Translations under genes and position numbers: made by a program
Notes under the pieces: generated by a model
Seen by the model: only the letters and a program-made list of their open reading frames with translations
What the model was told of the DNA's origin: nothing
Database searches by the model: none
Part shown: piece by piece, positions 32,946 to 46,400 of the stretch
How the letters are laid out: each line of letters begins with the position of its first letter
Numbering within the stretch: position 1 is the stretch's first letter
NCBI GenBank assembly: GCA_026874595.1
Contig: CM049316.1
Span: 28,321,339 to 28,385,338, forward strand
DNA length: 64,000 bases
Source: Sipunculus nudus
Taxonomy: Eukaryota > Annelida > Sipuncula > Golfingiida > Sipunculidae
Direction: 5' to 3'

Positions 32946-35408
32946 GTTTACTTATGAAATGGTACCAGTAAGCCAACAGTGATGAACGCTGTACTCAGTT
33001 TGCATGCAAAATCATCCATGGTCCCGTAATAAATCCTGATAGAAGCAGGACAAAATTTAAGCCTTAAAAAGGATAAGTTGCAGTATGTCACCTCGTAGGT
33101 TCAACTATAATTATTTTTCAGTCGAGGTCTCGTGCATTAAATTACACTTTTATTTGCAGGCACGTGTGGAAACGTTTGGCTGTAATGGTGAAAGCAGTGG
33201 TAGTTATTCGTAATTAAATGTATATTATTTTATTTGCCAGGTTTTAGGAGGAAAACGAGAGGAGTAGGGGCGATCCCCATGTGCCTTCCCTCCTTCGCCT
33301 CTCTGGGGTGTTAACAACATACGATTATTACCACTCGACAATGAAACAAAACACAACTTCCACGTTGTTCTTTTTTACTATATGATTATTTTTTACTTTA
33401 CGTTTTTGTTGCAATCAGTGTCATACTCTTAGAGAACTATGATATTGCGTCCAACCCTCGATTAAAAAATATTGCCGCAGTAGAAGCAGCAGTGTGCTTA
33501 GAATTGAATTTTAGAGTTTCATTTCGCAATTTCTTAAGTCCTTTTCGTCCGTGTTTGAAGATTCTCCTATCATCTGAGGCTCAATAATGTTTTTTTTTAT
33601 ATTTCGAAATCTAGTTCTTTTGTTACTGTGCACATTTTGCTTTCCTTAAAAAAATGTGACATTTTCAATGGCTATAATTCAATTATTTTTTTCACAGATA
33701 AAAGCATTACTCACTTGTAGGTCAAGGGATATATCTCTGAGAGACTAATGCGTCCTGGGGTTTTAATTTAGTGACTGAATCAAGTCCCCCACGCAGGTAG
33801 TGTTCTCATAAGAGCATGCAGTGCTTGGTCTCCCACAACCAGATTTTCGACATTTTGAGCCTGTGTTTCATATTTTTATGATTAATCTGTTGACAGTGCG
33901 ATGGTTTAATCTTTTCCAGGAATCTTCTTGACATTCCGTCTACCACCTAAGCCCCTTTTCCTCGAAACAGTTCTCAAAAGTGGCATTATCACTAAAAATT
34001 AAGGAAATATGAAGACAGATTATTTTTAGACTGAAACTGATTTACAGCTGCCAGTTGACATCTAGAGGCAGACATGGTCAGGCAATGAAATGTGTCATAT
34101 GTCACACTCATAGCCAATCTCCGATAATGCCTTTTTTCGTATATATGCTATTTGGAATTCGGGCATATACTAGCACAATATGCATCTTTGCTATATTTAA
34201 TGAGCTTTTAAATAATATCTAAATGTTACACCATGTTAATTTTTTAACGGCAATTGTTGGTGCATTTATCACCATGATAGAAAACAGGGTTTCTTTTGAA
34301 GCCTTCTGTTCCAGGAATTTGTGTTGACTTGCAATTCATTACATAAAAATAAATAAATACATAAAAATAACACAGAATTTATTTGACTATGCATGTAAAA
34401 ATAAGCATGTTAAATGCTATAACAGATAATTCTGCAGGTAAAACACATAATTCAAAACATTTAATATCTAGAGGGTTTTGAGTTAAATAGTTTAATAATG
34501 TATGGCATGCACAAGAGATTTTTAAAGCGAGTAGTTCTGCAGAATGTTACGTCTAAGTGTTTACCTGAAGGTAAAAAAGTGAACTTTTAATGTAGGGGAT
34601 GTAGTGTGTCGTTCATGACCTTTGATATGAAGGCCATTGATTTAGTTTCACTGATTTTCTGGTGTGTGGCAAGAGAAGTACTAGATATTCTATACAACTT
34701 CTCTTCCCGGTATTATTTAACTGTTTCTTTAACTTTTCAGATATATTTGTTAACCAGCACTTCAGTGTAGCAGTTAGGACACTGGAAATTACTGAATTAT
34801 AAAACATGGTAATAATGGTTTTTGTCAATGTTTAGCTTTCTTAGATAATAAATGTTATATATGCATTTATGTAAAAAAAGAAAAGTGCCAGTGTACAGAA
34901 ATTGTCATTAATTACAGAGAAAAGTGTTTCGTCGATAAAGTACTTTGCACTCTTATGGTTATAATAAGTTTAAATCAATACCACGCGATTAATAACCCTG
35001 TACACGTAACCTCTTCAATTAAAATATACATTTAGATACAGTATGTAGGCATACTATCTTTTTGTAAAGACTCAATAAATGCATATAATTATAGTGGTCA
35101 CGATACAATATGTCATGATATGATACTTTTTTTATGGAAATATATACGAGATGATCCACTGTTCTTGAAATGGTTAATATATGAACGAAACAAAAATTAG
35201 TGATGGGTAAGTGTTGTAAAATCATGTTCAATTATTGAAAGAATTTAAACGACCGATGATCGATTATTAAGAAATCATTTTACAGATAGAACTATTTATT
35301 TATAGAAGTTGTTATTTTATTTAATATTTGTTCATGCCGACCAAATTCCACATTTTCCTCGATTTATCGTAACTGTGATATTAACCATGTAATGCCTTAT
35401 CTATAGCC
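32946..35408. other. Intergenic DNA between the Ty3/Gypsy element and SOWAH
   Basis: No gene or recognisable element. It is AT-rich, with only short frames that lack family features. Confidence 0.5.
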
Positions 35409-35612
35409 CAGGGGCGGATCCAGGATTTAGGAAAAGGGGGGTCCAACCCAGGAGGACTAATGAAAACCCTAAAAAAAAGGTCCTCAGGTCTGAAAAAGGG
35501 GGGGTCCAGGCGGCAATATTTTGTCTGAAGCCCTTAAAAAAACGTTGTTTCTGATGAAAAAGGGGGGGTCCGGACCCCCTGGACCCCCCCCCCCCCCCCG
35601 GATCCGCTTCTG
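35409..35612. mobile_element. 204-bp MITE with CAGNNGCGGATCC ends
   Basis: It starts CAGGGGCGGATCC and ends with the inverse complement of CAGAAGCGGATCC. TAGCC flanks both sides (35404-35408 and 35613-35617), a 5-bp direct repeat. Internally it repeats a GGGGGGTCC motif in both orientations. The ends fit a hAT-type MITE, although 8 bp is the usual hAT duplication. Confidence 0.7.
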
Positions 35613-35871
35613 TAGCCCTAAAAAGGGTGTTACATATCATTGTCTGTATGTACGGGATCTTTCATCACCATGTTCGGCAACTCTAATATTGATACGAACA
35701 ACAGTGAATGGGTGTGGGTCCTACTGGTTCGCAAAGCATTCCCCGAACAGAGAAGGTTTGGGCACCAGCAGATGACATGGGGAGCTGACGGAAGTGTTGA
35801 AAGAAACGAACTTCAAATGTTGTGTGGTTCTTAAGCAAATATAAGTATAAATAGACAGTGCTGAAGTCAGG

Positions 35872-37448
35872 ATGGGGGACGATCTGTTTGATCTAGATGT
35901 TGTTAGGGACTTCATGATGAGCAGGAACGGTAAAGTCAGGAATCATGAACTGGTGACACACTTCAAACCGTTCCTGAATGACCCCATCCACAGAGGTACG
36001 ACATCTTCATCAAAAAACAAACAAATGCAATATTTCCAATACAGACTACCGTACGGCAGTGTGTAAAGCCCGGATCCCGCGCCCCCAGATAAATTTCCAC
36101 ATTTTCGGAGCCACTATAGAACGCGGGCTTCGCTTCTTTTGAGGAACATATAAATAAAATTGTCTCCTCTCATTCCCTATTTTAACTCCTACTTTTCCCT
36201 GTAGATGTCCCTACACTCAACTCTTCTAACATAAACAACTATTAATCATCAGAAGTCGCCTGAATCGGGAATCGAACCTACGATCTCTAGACTACGAGCC
36301 CTACACGCTACTAAATGAGCCGTGAAGACGAGTTATCGGCAGGAGCAAGTTTTGTTCATTTATATCTGCGACTGAAGAGGCATCTATCATGAAAATGGGA
36401 AAATCTTTACTATTTTAACAGGAAAATTAAGCTTTAGGTGGGGGCTCTGCCCCCACACCCCTGTTCAGACGGGGAACCCAGGTTCCCCGGACCCCTCCTC
36501 CTCTAATATAATAAACTCCAGCTATGAGCAAATTAAATACGGGAATTCTGAGGAAAATGATATGTATCGGCCTTTTCCAGGAAACAATTTATTATGCGAC
36601 ACCCGTTGTACCAGAGGTAGGCTGAAGCCCGGTTTCTATAGTTCTGCCCACATGTTCTATTGTTTATACTGATAAAATAAAAACACCCCTGTTATTAAGG
36701 TATAGGTCGATTTCGATCGCAGACTATATTGGTCGCTGGCCTCAAACCCATCAAATCAGTGGCCAGCCCCCAGTGTCCAACCATTTCGGCCACAACCCTG
36801 ACGATGCAACTGCTTGGTCCTGACTCTGGCCGGTCAAATATATCGGCCTCGACTTGGGTGGAAGGGCACCATTTCGGCATCCCGGCTAACTCATTACTCC
36901 ATACACGGCTACATATTAATTTAAGTCCTAGCTGATTAAATCTTAAATGTGAATTTAATCATTTATAAGAATTGAAGTGCACACATACCAGTACACTCAT
37001 CTTCACAAACACCTTCAAACAAAAACATCTACGCAAGCAACCTCAGTCCTCAGACAGAAATAAATAAACAAATAAAACTTTATACACCTTTTTTAATACA
37101 CATTTTAATACACATTTTATTCACAGCAACAATTATTGCCGAGCAAGTAAGTGAAGTTTAAATGAATTTATTTCAAGTGGATTCTACAAATAGCACTATA
37201 CTGATTTCAAGACATACTTTTTAACATACAGTATAATCAAAATATATATAAAGATCAATATGTACCATATAAACATTAGGATTGAAGTGGTAAGTGAAAA
37301 TTATATTATTAACCAACTTAATTAATCATGTATATCAGAGGATATATTAAACATATTTATTTACACATACATTGGTACACAAGTCATTAGAAATGCAGCA
37401 ATTATATATATACACACACACATATAACTATATATTTTAGTATCAAAG

Positions 37449-37494
<46 letters not shown>

Positions 37495-40400
37495 TATATA
37501 GAGAGAGAGATTAATAATTATTTTTTTTGCTAGTGCCTGTTTATAAAACTTGAGATGATTTGCATAAAATATGTTACAACGATTGTAACCTGGTTTGCTA
37601 TCGTTTCATATACATTTGTTTAGGAAGTTACAGGACAAAGTAATGTTCTTTATCATTCAATGGAATTACGTGTGTTGTGATTCGAGATTTTTACTTGCGA
37701 TGTTTCTTATAAATAAGACTAATATCATATTTTGAATATATACATATTTTTATTAAACCCATCATATTTTTTTGTTGAATAAGCTAGTTCTTATGATGAA
37801 GTAACCTTTTTTGTGGTATTGAGGTAGCCTGGCAGCCAAAATGGTTCCCCGCCACCAAAGTCATGGCCGATATGGTTGACTGGCCAGAATTAATCAGGGC
37901 CAGGCAGTGGCATCGTTGGGGATTCAGTGGAAATGGTTGCCTGCTGGGTGCTGGCCGCTGATATGGTCGATTTGAGACCAGCCGCCGATATTGTCAGCAG
38001 CCGAAATCGACCTAATTCTGTTACTAATATAAGAACAGAATAAGTCCCTTAATATTACTGTTATTCATCAAACTTAATATTAAATACATCTATGAGTATG
38101 AATACTTAAATAACTCGATAAATTATCATGAAATTTTTAAGACTATATATTTCTCTTTGGGTCCATGGGTTCCAAGTTTTACACACTGCCTAATTCAACA
38201 AAGCTATATGACGCACAGTGAAGCTTAACTTAACGGTGCTAAATGAATTGGAGTACACACTATCACTAATAACACAGTACTACTACTACACACTGCTTAC
38301 CGTACAGGTCTGCGTACCTTACAGGTCCCCGTAAACACCAAAAAACTCTGGTGTTTTGAGTGCCCATGACGAAACACCATGAAACACTTGCTTAACTTTA
38401 AATTTGAAGCAAAAAACTGACATTAATTGAAAAATGATAACCTGTTCAGCATATCTCTGTGAAATTCTGTCATAATTGTACTATCTTCTCAAAATCACAC
38501 TTCTTGTGACTTCTTTAAATCATCAGACACTTTGCCTGATTATACCTGAATATTTAAATTAGTTGTTTTCCATCAGATTATTCAAATTAATTGTTTTCCA
38601 TCCCAGAAGCTGGGATTAAAAGTTACATACATGTCGGCCATTAATTCTGGCAATGATGCTGCCCCCGGTGGTGCAGGATGCTATCAAGCGTACTATTATT
38701 AAATAATTTGTCATATAACGCCTCCACTTTATTCATGCTCCATCAACATATTATTACATTAAGACATTTTATTGTAGTTTATTTGGGTTGGGGTCTACCC
38801 ATTTAGGTCATCAGTCAAATTGTTTTTAGATCCATTGGGGTCAAGTGAGTATTTAGTAGTCAGACCCAAGTCAGTTCAGGTTAATGGAGCATGAACAAAG
38901 TTGCAGCAGAGTGTGACTTATAATTTATAAAGCTGTTTTTCTATGTGTGCACATATCCATAGAAAAATAGGTTTTTCAGAGTGCATGTATATATGCATGA
39001 GTTGAAAGACTATGTATATATTTGTAGAGTTGGTCCAGCAGATCTTCCACAGAAAGATGGTGAAGTGACATTATTTCACTCCAAATCCCCGAGTTCACAC
39101 ATAGTCACATACCCTGTGTGAGAAAATCAAACACACATGCCGGTGGACAAACAGCGATTTTTTATGCACATACATGTGCATGGAAACTCAGCTTAAGAGT
39201 ATTTCTCATATTGACTTCTGGTGAATGTCTGACAGCACACGCTTGACACAAAAACAAGATTGCCAAAACAGTACTTGTCCTGTCAGTGTCTGTTGAATGT
39301 GTCTGTTTTTGAAGTGGTTTAGCATCTTTGACAATTACAGGGGTACATTTGATGTTTTGTAAATAAAAGACTGACCATTTTTTGGTTTGTCATCACTCAC
39401 CAGGAATAACGCCCCTCATATTAGTCATCTTTGAAGAGCTTCTGGGATGGAAAACAATTAATTTGAATAATCTGATGGAAAACAACTAATTTAAATATTC
39501 AGGTATAATCAGGCAAAGTGTCTGATGATTTAAAGAAGTCACAAGAAGTGTGATTTTGAGTAGATATTCATTTGATTTCAGACACAGTTTTAATACACTG
39601 ATATTTTTCAATGAATGATTGGCCACCTTTTGGTTGTTTCTTTGAATATATAAACTTGAAGATACAAATTAAAAAAAACACAAGGGAATTATATATTAAA
39701 TAAACTTCAGGATAATTGTGCACAAAAGAACTTCCTGATGGGGCAAGATTTCTTAAGGACAGCTGAGCCTGCCTTTCCCCAAAACACAGACTCAAGCCAA
39801 AAAAAACTATTCTTGCAGGAATTCATTCTTTCAGAGTATTCAGATTCATTGGGTTGTAGTAGTTAGAGAGATAACTCCCAGATGGCAGCACCTACTACTG
39901 GTGCTTGATGGCAGCATAATCCGGCTGCCAGATTCTAACAAAAACACTTTCACATTTATGAGAAATCCAGAAGTTGTTTTGAATTCATATCAGACCACAC
40001 AAAGTATATAAACCTGTTACTGTGTATTAAAATGGTATGTATTAATGATTTCTTCATTCATGTTCACATGATATATGATATCATAAATAACATTATTTGA
40101 TAAAATAAGATGTTTTAAAAGTCAGTTATTTTGAGCACCTACTGAGAGAAGCTACTTTTAGCTACAACTTAATTAGGAAGATTGTAGTAATGAAAGTTTT
40201 AGTATAATCAAGACAAAGAAATTTTATGACCTGGTATGATAAAATTCAATATGCCAGTATTTACTAGGTAATGCCAGTACTTACCAGCAAAAAGTGGCAT
40301 TTCCTTGGATTAAACACTGGCATGGACTTTATGAGTGTTTGCCGGCATTTTGCCAACCCTGGATTAGTATGAGGATTACATTAAACTTTATGTTAGTATC

Positions 40401-43400
40401 TCAGTTTTTTGCCTTTCCACCTGTTCGAAATTTAAATTCGTCCATGGCTGAATTAGTTACATGTGAAACTTGGTGCCCTGGAGCTTATTATTGGGTATCT
40501 GCATTAATTTCAATTTTATAGAGAAAAAGCTTAAAAACCTTTAAAAATCTTCTTCTCTGAAATTGTCCAGCTAAATTGTCAAATATTTTACAGAAATGTT
40601 CCTTGGAACAATCTCTCTCAGGTTTGTTCGAATGGTTTTAGTTCAATGATTTTTGACCAGGTTACAGGTTGTTGAACTTAGTCATCTGTGCAAAAAAGGA
40701 TACTAAACTAAAGATCTCAGAAACAGCTGGAGCTGCCATCACCAAATTTTATGCCGTTGTTTGTCACATGAGTCATATCTGAAATTGAGGTGTTGGTGGC
40801 GCAACCTACATTGATCTGTTTTTTACAAGAAAAAATGTAAGTTTAGACTCTTCTAGCTTATACACTGTTTTTTTTAAGAAACTATTTAAAAGCTGATTGG
40901 TTTAAACTTTACAAGAATTATTCTATGGTAGGGTTCTGCCAGTTTTATAAGAATAGATTGGGTAAATACAGCTTTAAAAAAGCATTGAAGCCAATTGAAA
41001 AAGGCTTTCTGTGTTTGAAAACAGATTTGACAACATGCTGAGTTTCAGCAGCCAAGTCAAGAGGTCACTCAGTACAAACAGGTGGGGTCCAGACATCACC
41101 ATCGCAACTGACCTGGCTCTGGCGCGTGTCTAGACAATGTGTCTAGATGTCTAGACACAGCATCTAGACGTCTAGACAATGTCTAGATGCAAAGTTCCCA
41201 GATTATTGGAACTATATCTTTCAACTGTTTGAAAAAACTTGGTTTGCATTTTAAGCGAATCAGGTTTATCATCAGGTCACATGTGAACTGCTGCGCCCTC
41301 AATTTTGGTTGACCTCTGACCTTTCCTCGCTGCCCAGGGTCCATTTGTGCGTCTGTTTCCACATATAAACCCACATATCTCGGGAACCATTTGACCGATC
41401 AGGCTAAAAATTTTGCCCAAATGTAGCCCTTTGATAAATTTATAACATACACTAAAAATGGTGGCGCCACCTGCAACCATTTTTGCACAGCATCCATCTG
41501 TTCATCTGCCTTGGGATAAAATCACTCATATCTCAGCAGTGGTTTGACATATCTTCCTAAAATTTTGCAGGTTTATACAGCCGGGACAGCTTTCTCGATT
41601 TTATGACAGGTGGCGTCACCTACATTTATGTTTACTCTGCAGACATCCAAACTAATATCTCGGGAACCGTTTGACCGATTGAGCCAAAATTTTGCATGTG
41701 TATAGATCTTACATAGCTCTTCATCATAGGCAAAACTGGTGGCACCACCTGCAAGCATTTATGCACAGTGTCCATCTGTTCATCTGCCTTGGGATAAAAT
41801 CAATCATATCTCAGAAGTGGTTTGACTTATCCACCTGAAATTTTGCAGGTTTATACATCCTGGACAGCTTTCTCGATTTTATGACAGGTGGCACCACCTA
41901 CATTCACGTTTACTATGAAGACATCCAAGCTCATATCTCGGGAACAGTTTGACTGATTGAGCCAAAATTTTGCATGTGTATAGATCTCACATAGCTCTTC
42001 ATCATAGGCAAAACTGGTGGTGCCACCTGCAACCACTTATGCACAGCAACCATCTGTTCATCTGCCTTGGGATAAAATCACTCATATCTCAGCCTTGGTT
42101 TGACTTATCCACCTGAAATTTTGCAGGTTTATACATCCTAGACAATTTTCTCGATTTTATGACAGGTGGCACCACCTACATTCACGTTTACGCTGCAGAC
42201 ATCCATGCTAATATGCAACACACCTCACTCTATTCCCCTTGCCACATAATCCATGCCTCACTTCATCTGTCCCATTCTGATTTCTGGGTATACACATAGC
42301 CGCTTGTTGACTACCTATATTCTAGTTTTAAAATGTCCTAGTCTGAAACTTGCAGGTCCGAAACATCCATTTTGCTGAAATCATAATGACTAAGGTAGAT
42401 ATGCAGGACCTAAGAGGATCAATATTAAATTTTTAAAATAAACCTCCATTCATACTCCCAAACTTTGCACAGGTTCGCATTAGGCCTGTAGGCCTTGTTA
42501 TAAAACAGACACTTTTAATATACTATATATTTGAAATGGAAGGTTACAGAATGTCCACACCTTGGATCTGATACACATGGTTATAGTTCAGTTAAAGCAG
42601 CGTTTCTTTTTGCCCGATCTTTCTTATGTTTTTGACAGAACTGAATACATGTAAAATAAAAAAGATATATTGAGGGTTTCTGTTATGTTTGTCACATGTG
42701 AGGTCTGAAAGACTTACCATGTCTTGCCTCAGTTTAGGTATTGTATAATATTTATACAATTATTGTTTGTAAAGTACCTGTTATTACATAGCCAATACAT
42801 CTTTTTAACATTAGTGTTTATGAGGCCTTTTAAGTACACAGGAAGTGTTATTAGCTTTAGGAAAATGTAAATACCTTGTAAAACAAGTTAATCAACAAAG
42901 TACTCTGTAAACAGGGAAAATTTTCATATAAATTAAAGGAAAATCATATTCTGTGACAGAAATACTACTTGCCTGCTTAATTGTGATGACAGTTATAATG
43001 ACAACCAGTTAATTCCGTCATCTCTATATAAATAATATGTCACAGCGCCTTGCCCAGGTGAGAATGCCTCTGTGAACATGTATACCATCCAGCTGGTTGA
43101 TCAGTAAACACAGTACAGTAAACTGTGCATCAGTTAACATGACTAAGTGTGAGCTCCAGTACTAACATACTGTAGAATAATCGTGTTTATCCCAGAATCC
43201 ACTATCAGCTCCAGAGTAAGATAAGATAGCTGTAGTCCTCTGTATAACTAACAGAATCCAGCTCAGTTTAATTGATCCAGTTGGCTACAAATTGGGTTTG
43301 TCTGGGCATGCCCTGTGTGTATATGTATGCATTATCCCCTGGTGCCCAGGCCACATACATTACATGAATATGTATACTGGAACCCTCAGGTCCCAGGAGT

Positions 43401-46400
43401 GAGCTGTCATTAAAATCTATTTATAGACATCACACAAACCAGGGAAGGCACACCTTATACATTTGAAGCAGTAGTTGAACTGAACAATCTGAACAAACTG
43501 AATATATATATGTGTCATTTTGGATTTATTCTTTAAACAGGTGAGGTCAGATTCTGAATTTTTAATGATAATTAAATTTAATTCTGCAATATTTTGGTCA
43601 GTATTGGTGAGTATAATGTCTATTGATCATGTATAATGGACACTGGAATGGTCTTATGAGTGGTGTTAAATTTAACTGCCCAGTAATAGATTTCTAAGCA
43701 CACTGCACGTAAAGTTAAACAGATGTTCACCAACGCATATTTATGAACCATACATTATCAGACCATATTATATAATATGGTATGTTATCAATATATAAAA
43801 GTATATGAGTGGTGTACCATGTTATATAACCAGCATATCATATTATATTATCAATATAACATATTATATTAATACTTATAGTTTGTTTTGATTAGCCATT
43901 TTAGGTAGTATTTGTACCACACATTTAAACAAAATTGATCAAGATATATAAAATTAATTGATAATGTTTTCATGTGAAGTTGTACCGGTATGGCAAGTAC
44001 CTGATTTATCTTAATGATTAATAGCTTAATGCAGTATTTATGTGACAAAGCTCTCGTTTTGCTGTTTATTCAGTTTGTTCAGTTTGTTCAGTTTGTTCAG
44101 TTCAACTACTGCTTCAAATGTATAATTATTCCTGCAAGTACTTTACAGAGTGGAAAGAAAGTGTTAGGACTTTTTAGAAAGTACTGTTGAACCTGTATGA
44201 AAAACCACCTCTCTTATAGGACCACCTGCTATTAAGAGTAAGACCACCCTTGAGTGAAACGAAAGCATTTACATTGGTTATAACTGACCTGTCCAGTAAG
44301 ACCACCTGTCTATTAAGACCACTGGATAAACTGACCTATCTGATACGACCAACTGTGAATTGAGACCACTTTTTGTCACTCCCAGGTGTGGTCTCATTAC
44401 CCTGGTATTACTGTAATGTGATGCTGCCATCTCAAATGTCTAAATTTACTTCTTGTGTACTTTACAGAGTGGAGAGAGAGTATTGGTGCTTAAGAGAAAC
44501 ATATTATATTACAGCTTATAGTGTGCTTTGATTAACCATTGGAGATAGAATTTGGGCCACATTTTTAAAATAAATTGATCAAAATAAGTATAATTAATTG
44601 CTAATGTTTGCATGAGAAGTTGTATGTCAAGTACCTGATTTATGGTGATGATAATATGATTAGCTTTTAAATGTATAAAATTTGATAGGAAGGTTCATGT
44701 GGGAACAACACTGTGATGAGGAAGTTAAGATAAAGAAGTTAATGATATTTTTATCCTGCATATCCTCAGGATTTAAAATTAATTTAAGCATCCTTATAAT
44801 GAAGTCATCACAGTGCAATTTCACTAGGTATTAATCAAACATTATGATTTGGTCTTTCTGAATCAGACACTGCAAAATAAAGGAACCACATTAATAGGAT
44901 TTTATCGATTTAAAAAAATAAATTTTCTGATCGCAAATAGAAAAAGACTGGTCCAGTACTTCCAATTAAGTATTGTAGAATTTCTGCAATATGGAATATC
45001 ACCAATGCAGTTTCTTGTGTAAATGGAGGAGAGAAACCACTGGCTGGCACAGCCGAAAATCCATTTGAGCAGGCAAGCGTGATTAAGACAGATGGTCATT
45101 AGCACTGTCTTATCTGACCATCCCCACTATATATCAGCTTATATACACTATGAACTCTGTTTACTTAATGTGATCATTGAACAAATATCAGGCTGCAATT
45201 AACTGTTGGTATGATGCAAGGAAGATTAAATGAAACTTGTAAGACATGACATATATCGTATATGAAAGACCATGCATATAGCTTTGTCCTGAATTATTGT
45301 GCGAGTCCGTTGATAAAAGGTTAAGTTCTACTGCTGTGTTTCATATATAGGCTTTTTCAGGTTGATGCAACAATTTAATTTAAACTCAACCACAGGAAAG
45401 ATAAGACCATATAAGATTTCAGGATAATTTTATTGAAAAATGTTATGAACAGTACACACACAGTTGTATTTGAATGAATGGGCTGGACAGGCTGTTCTGT
45501 TTGCCTGCAATTTTTTCAGGCAGGCAGGCAGGCAAATTCTACCTCCACATACAAGAGTAGATCTGCATTAGCAAAATCCTGTATTCATATGAAAAGATTT
45601 AAATTTCATTTAATGTAATTCCTCTTCTTGTGCTTATTCAATGTAAAGTAATGTGAATGTGAGGAACCATACTGGTATTACCTGTATTTGGAAATACCTT
45701 TGATCAGATAGTCGTGAGAGTACACTGCAGTGTATACTGGTAACACTTCAAGTACAGAAAAGTACATAGATCCATACCTGCAGTGTTAAGAACTCACAGA
45801 CTAAAGAATGTGGAAGTAATGATCTGGAAATATAATAAAAAGGTTTGTTGTAGGCACATTGACTGAGTATTCAGGCTTCACTGAGCTATTTCAATATGCT
45901 ATGTATGATGTTATGTGGTCTTAGAAATCTTACTGTCACTGGTATATATATATATCCTGTGGGCCATGTCTAGTGCTCAACATCATTCACAAACACTGCT
46001 GGACTCTGTGGCTTCCACTGCGTGACTGGCTTGAAAGTTTTAGATTCCACAGGCCACATTATTAAACCACAGGCTTTTTTCTAGATAATGTGTTAAGTAT
46101 ATTTCTAGATAATGTGATGTTTGTTATTTTCTGCCCCCGTCAGGTGGTTATGCTTTCAATCCTTATTCATGTGTGTGTTTGTTCACAGTATAACTCATGC
46201 AGTCATGAACAGAATCCCATGAAATTTTCTGGGCACCTCAGGTTAGATCAGTTAGATCTTGTTGTGGGTTTGGTTCATGATCCGGAAGGACTACCAGGAA
46301 TATTCATAAATGTGCAGTGACATATTTTAAATTGAACAAGGGAATATGGGCTTCATGAATAAGTGAATGCAATCATGGTTTGGAGAGCATCCCACAATGA

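Noticed and set aside
35846-35854. TATAAATAG as TATA box of SOWAH
   Set aside because: It lies only about 20 bp before the ATG, so initiation at the usual distance would fall past the start codon.
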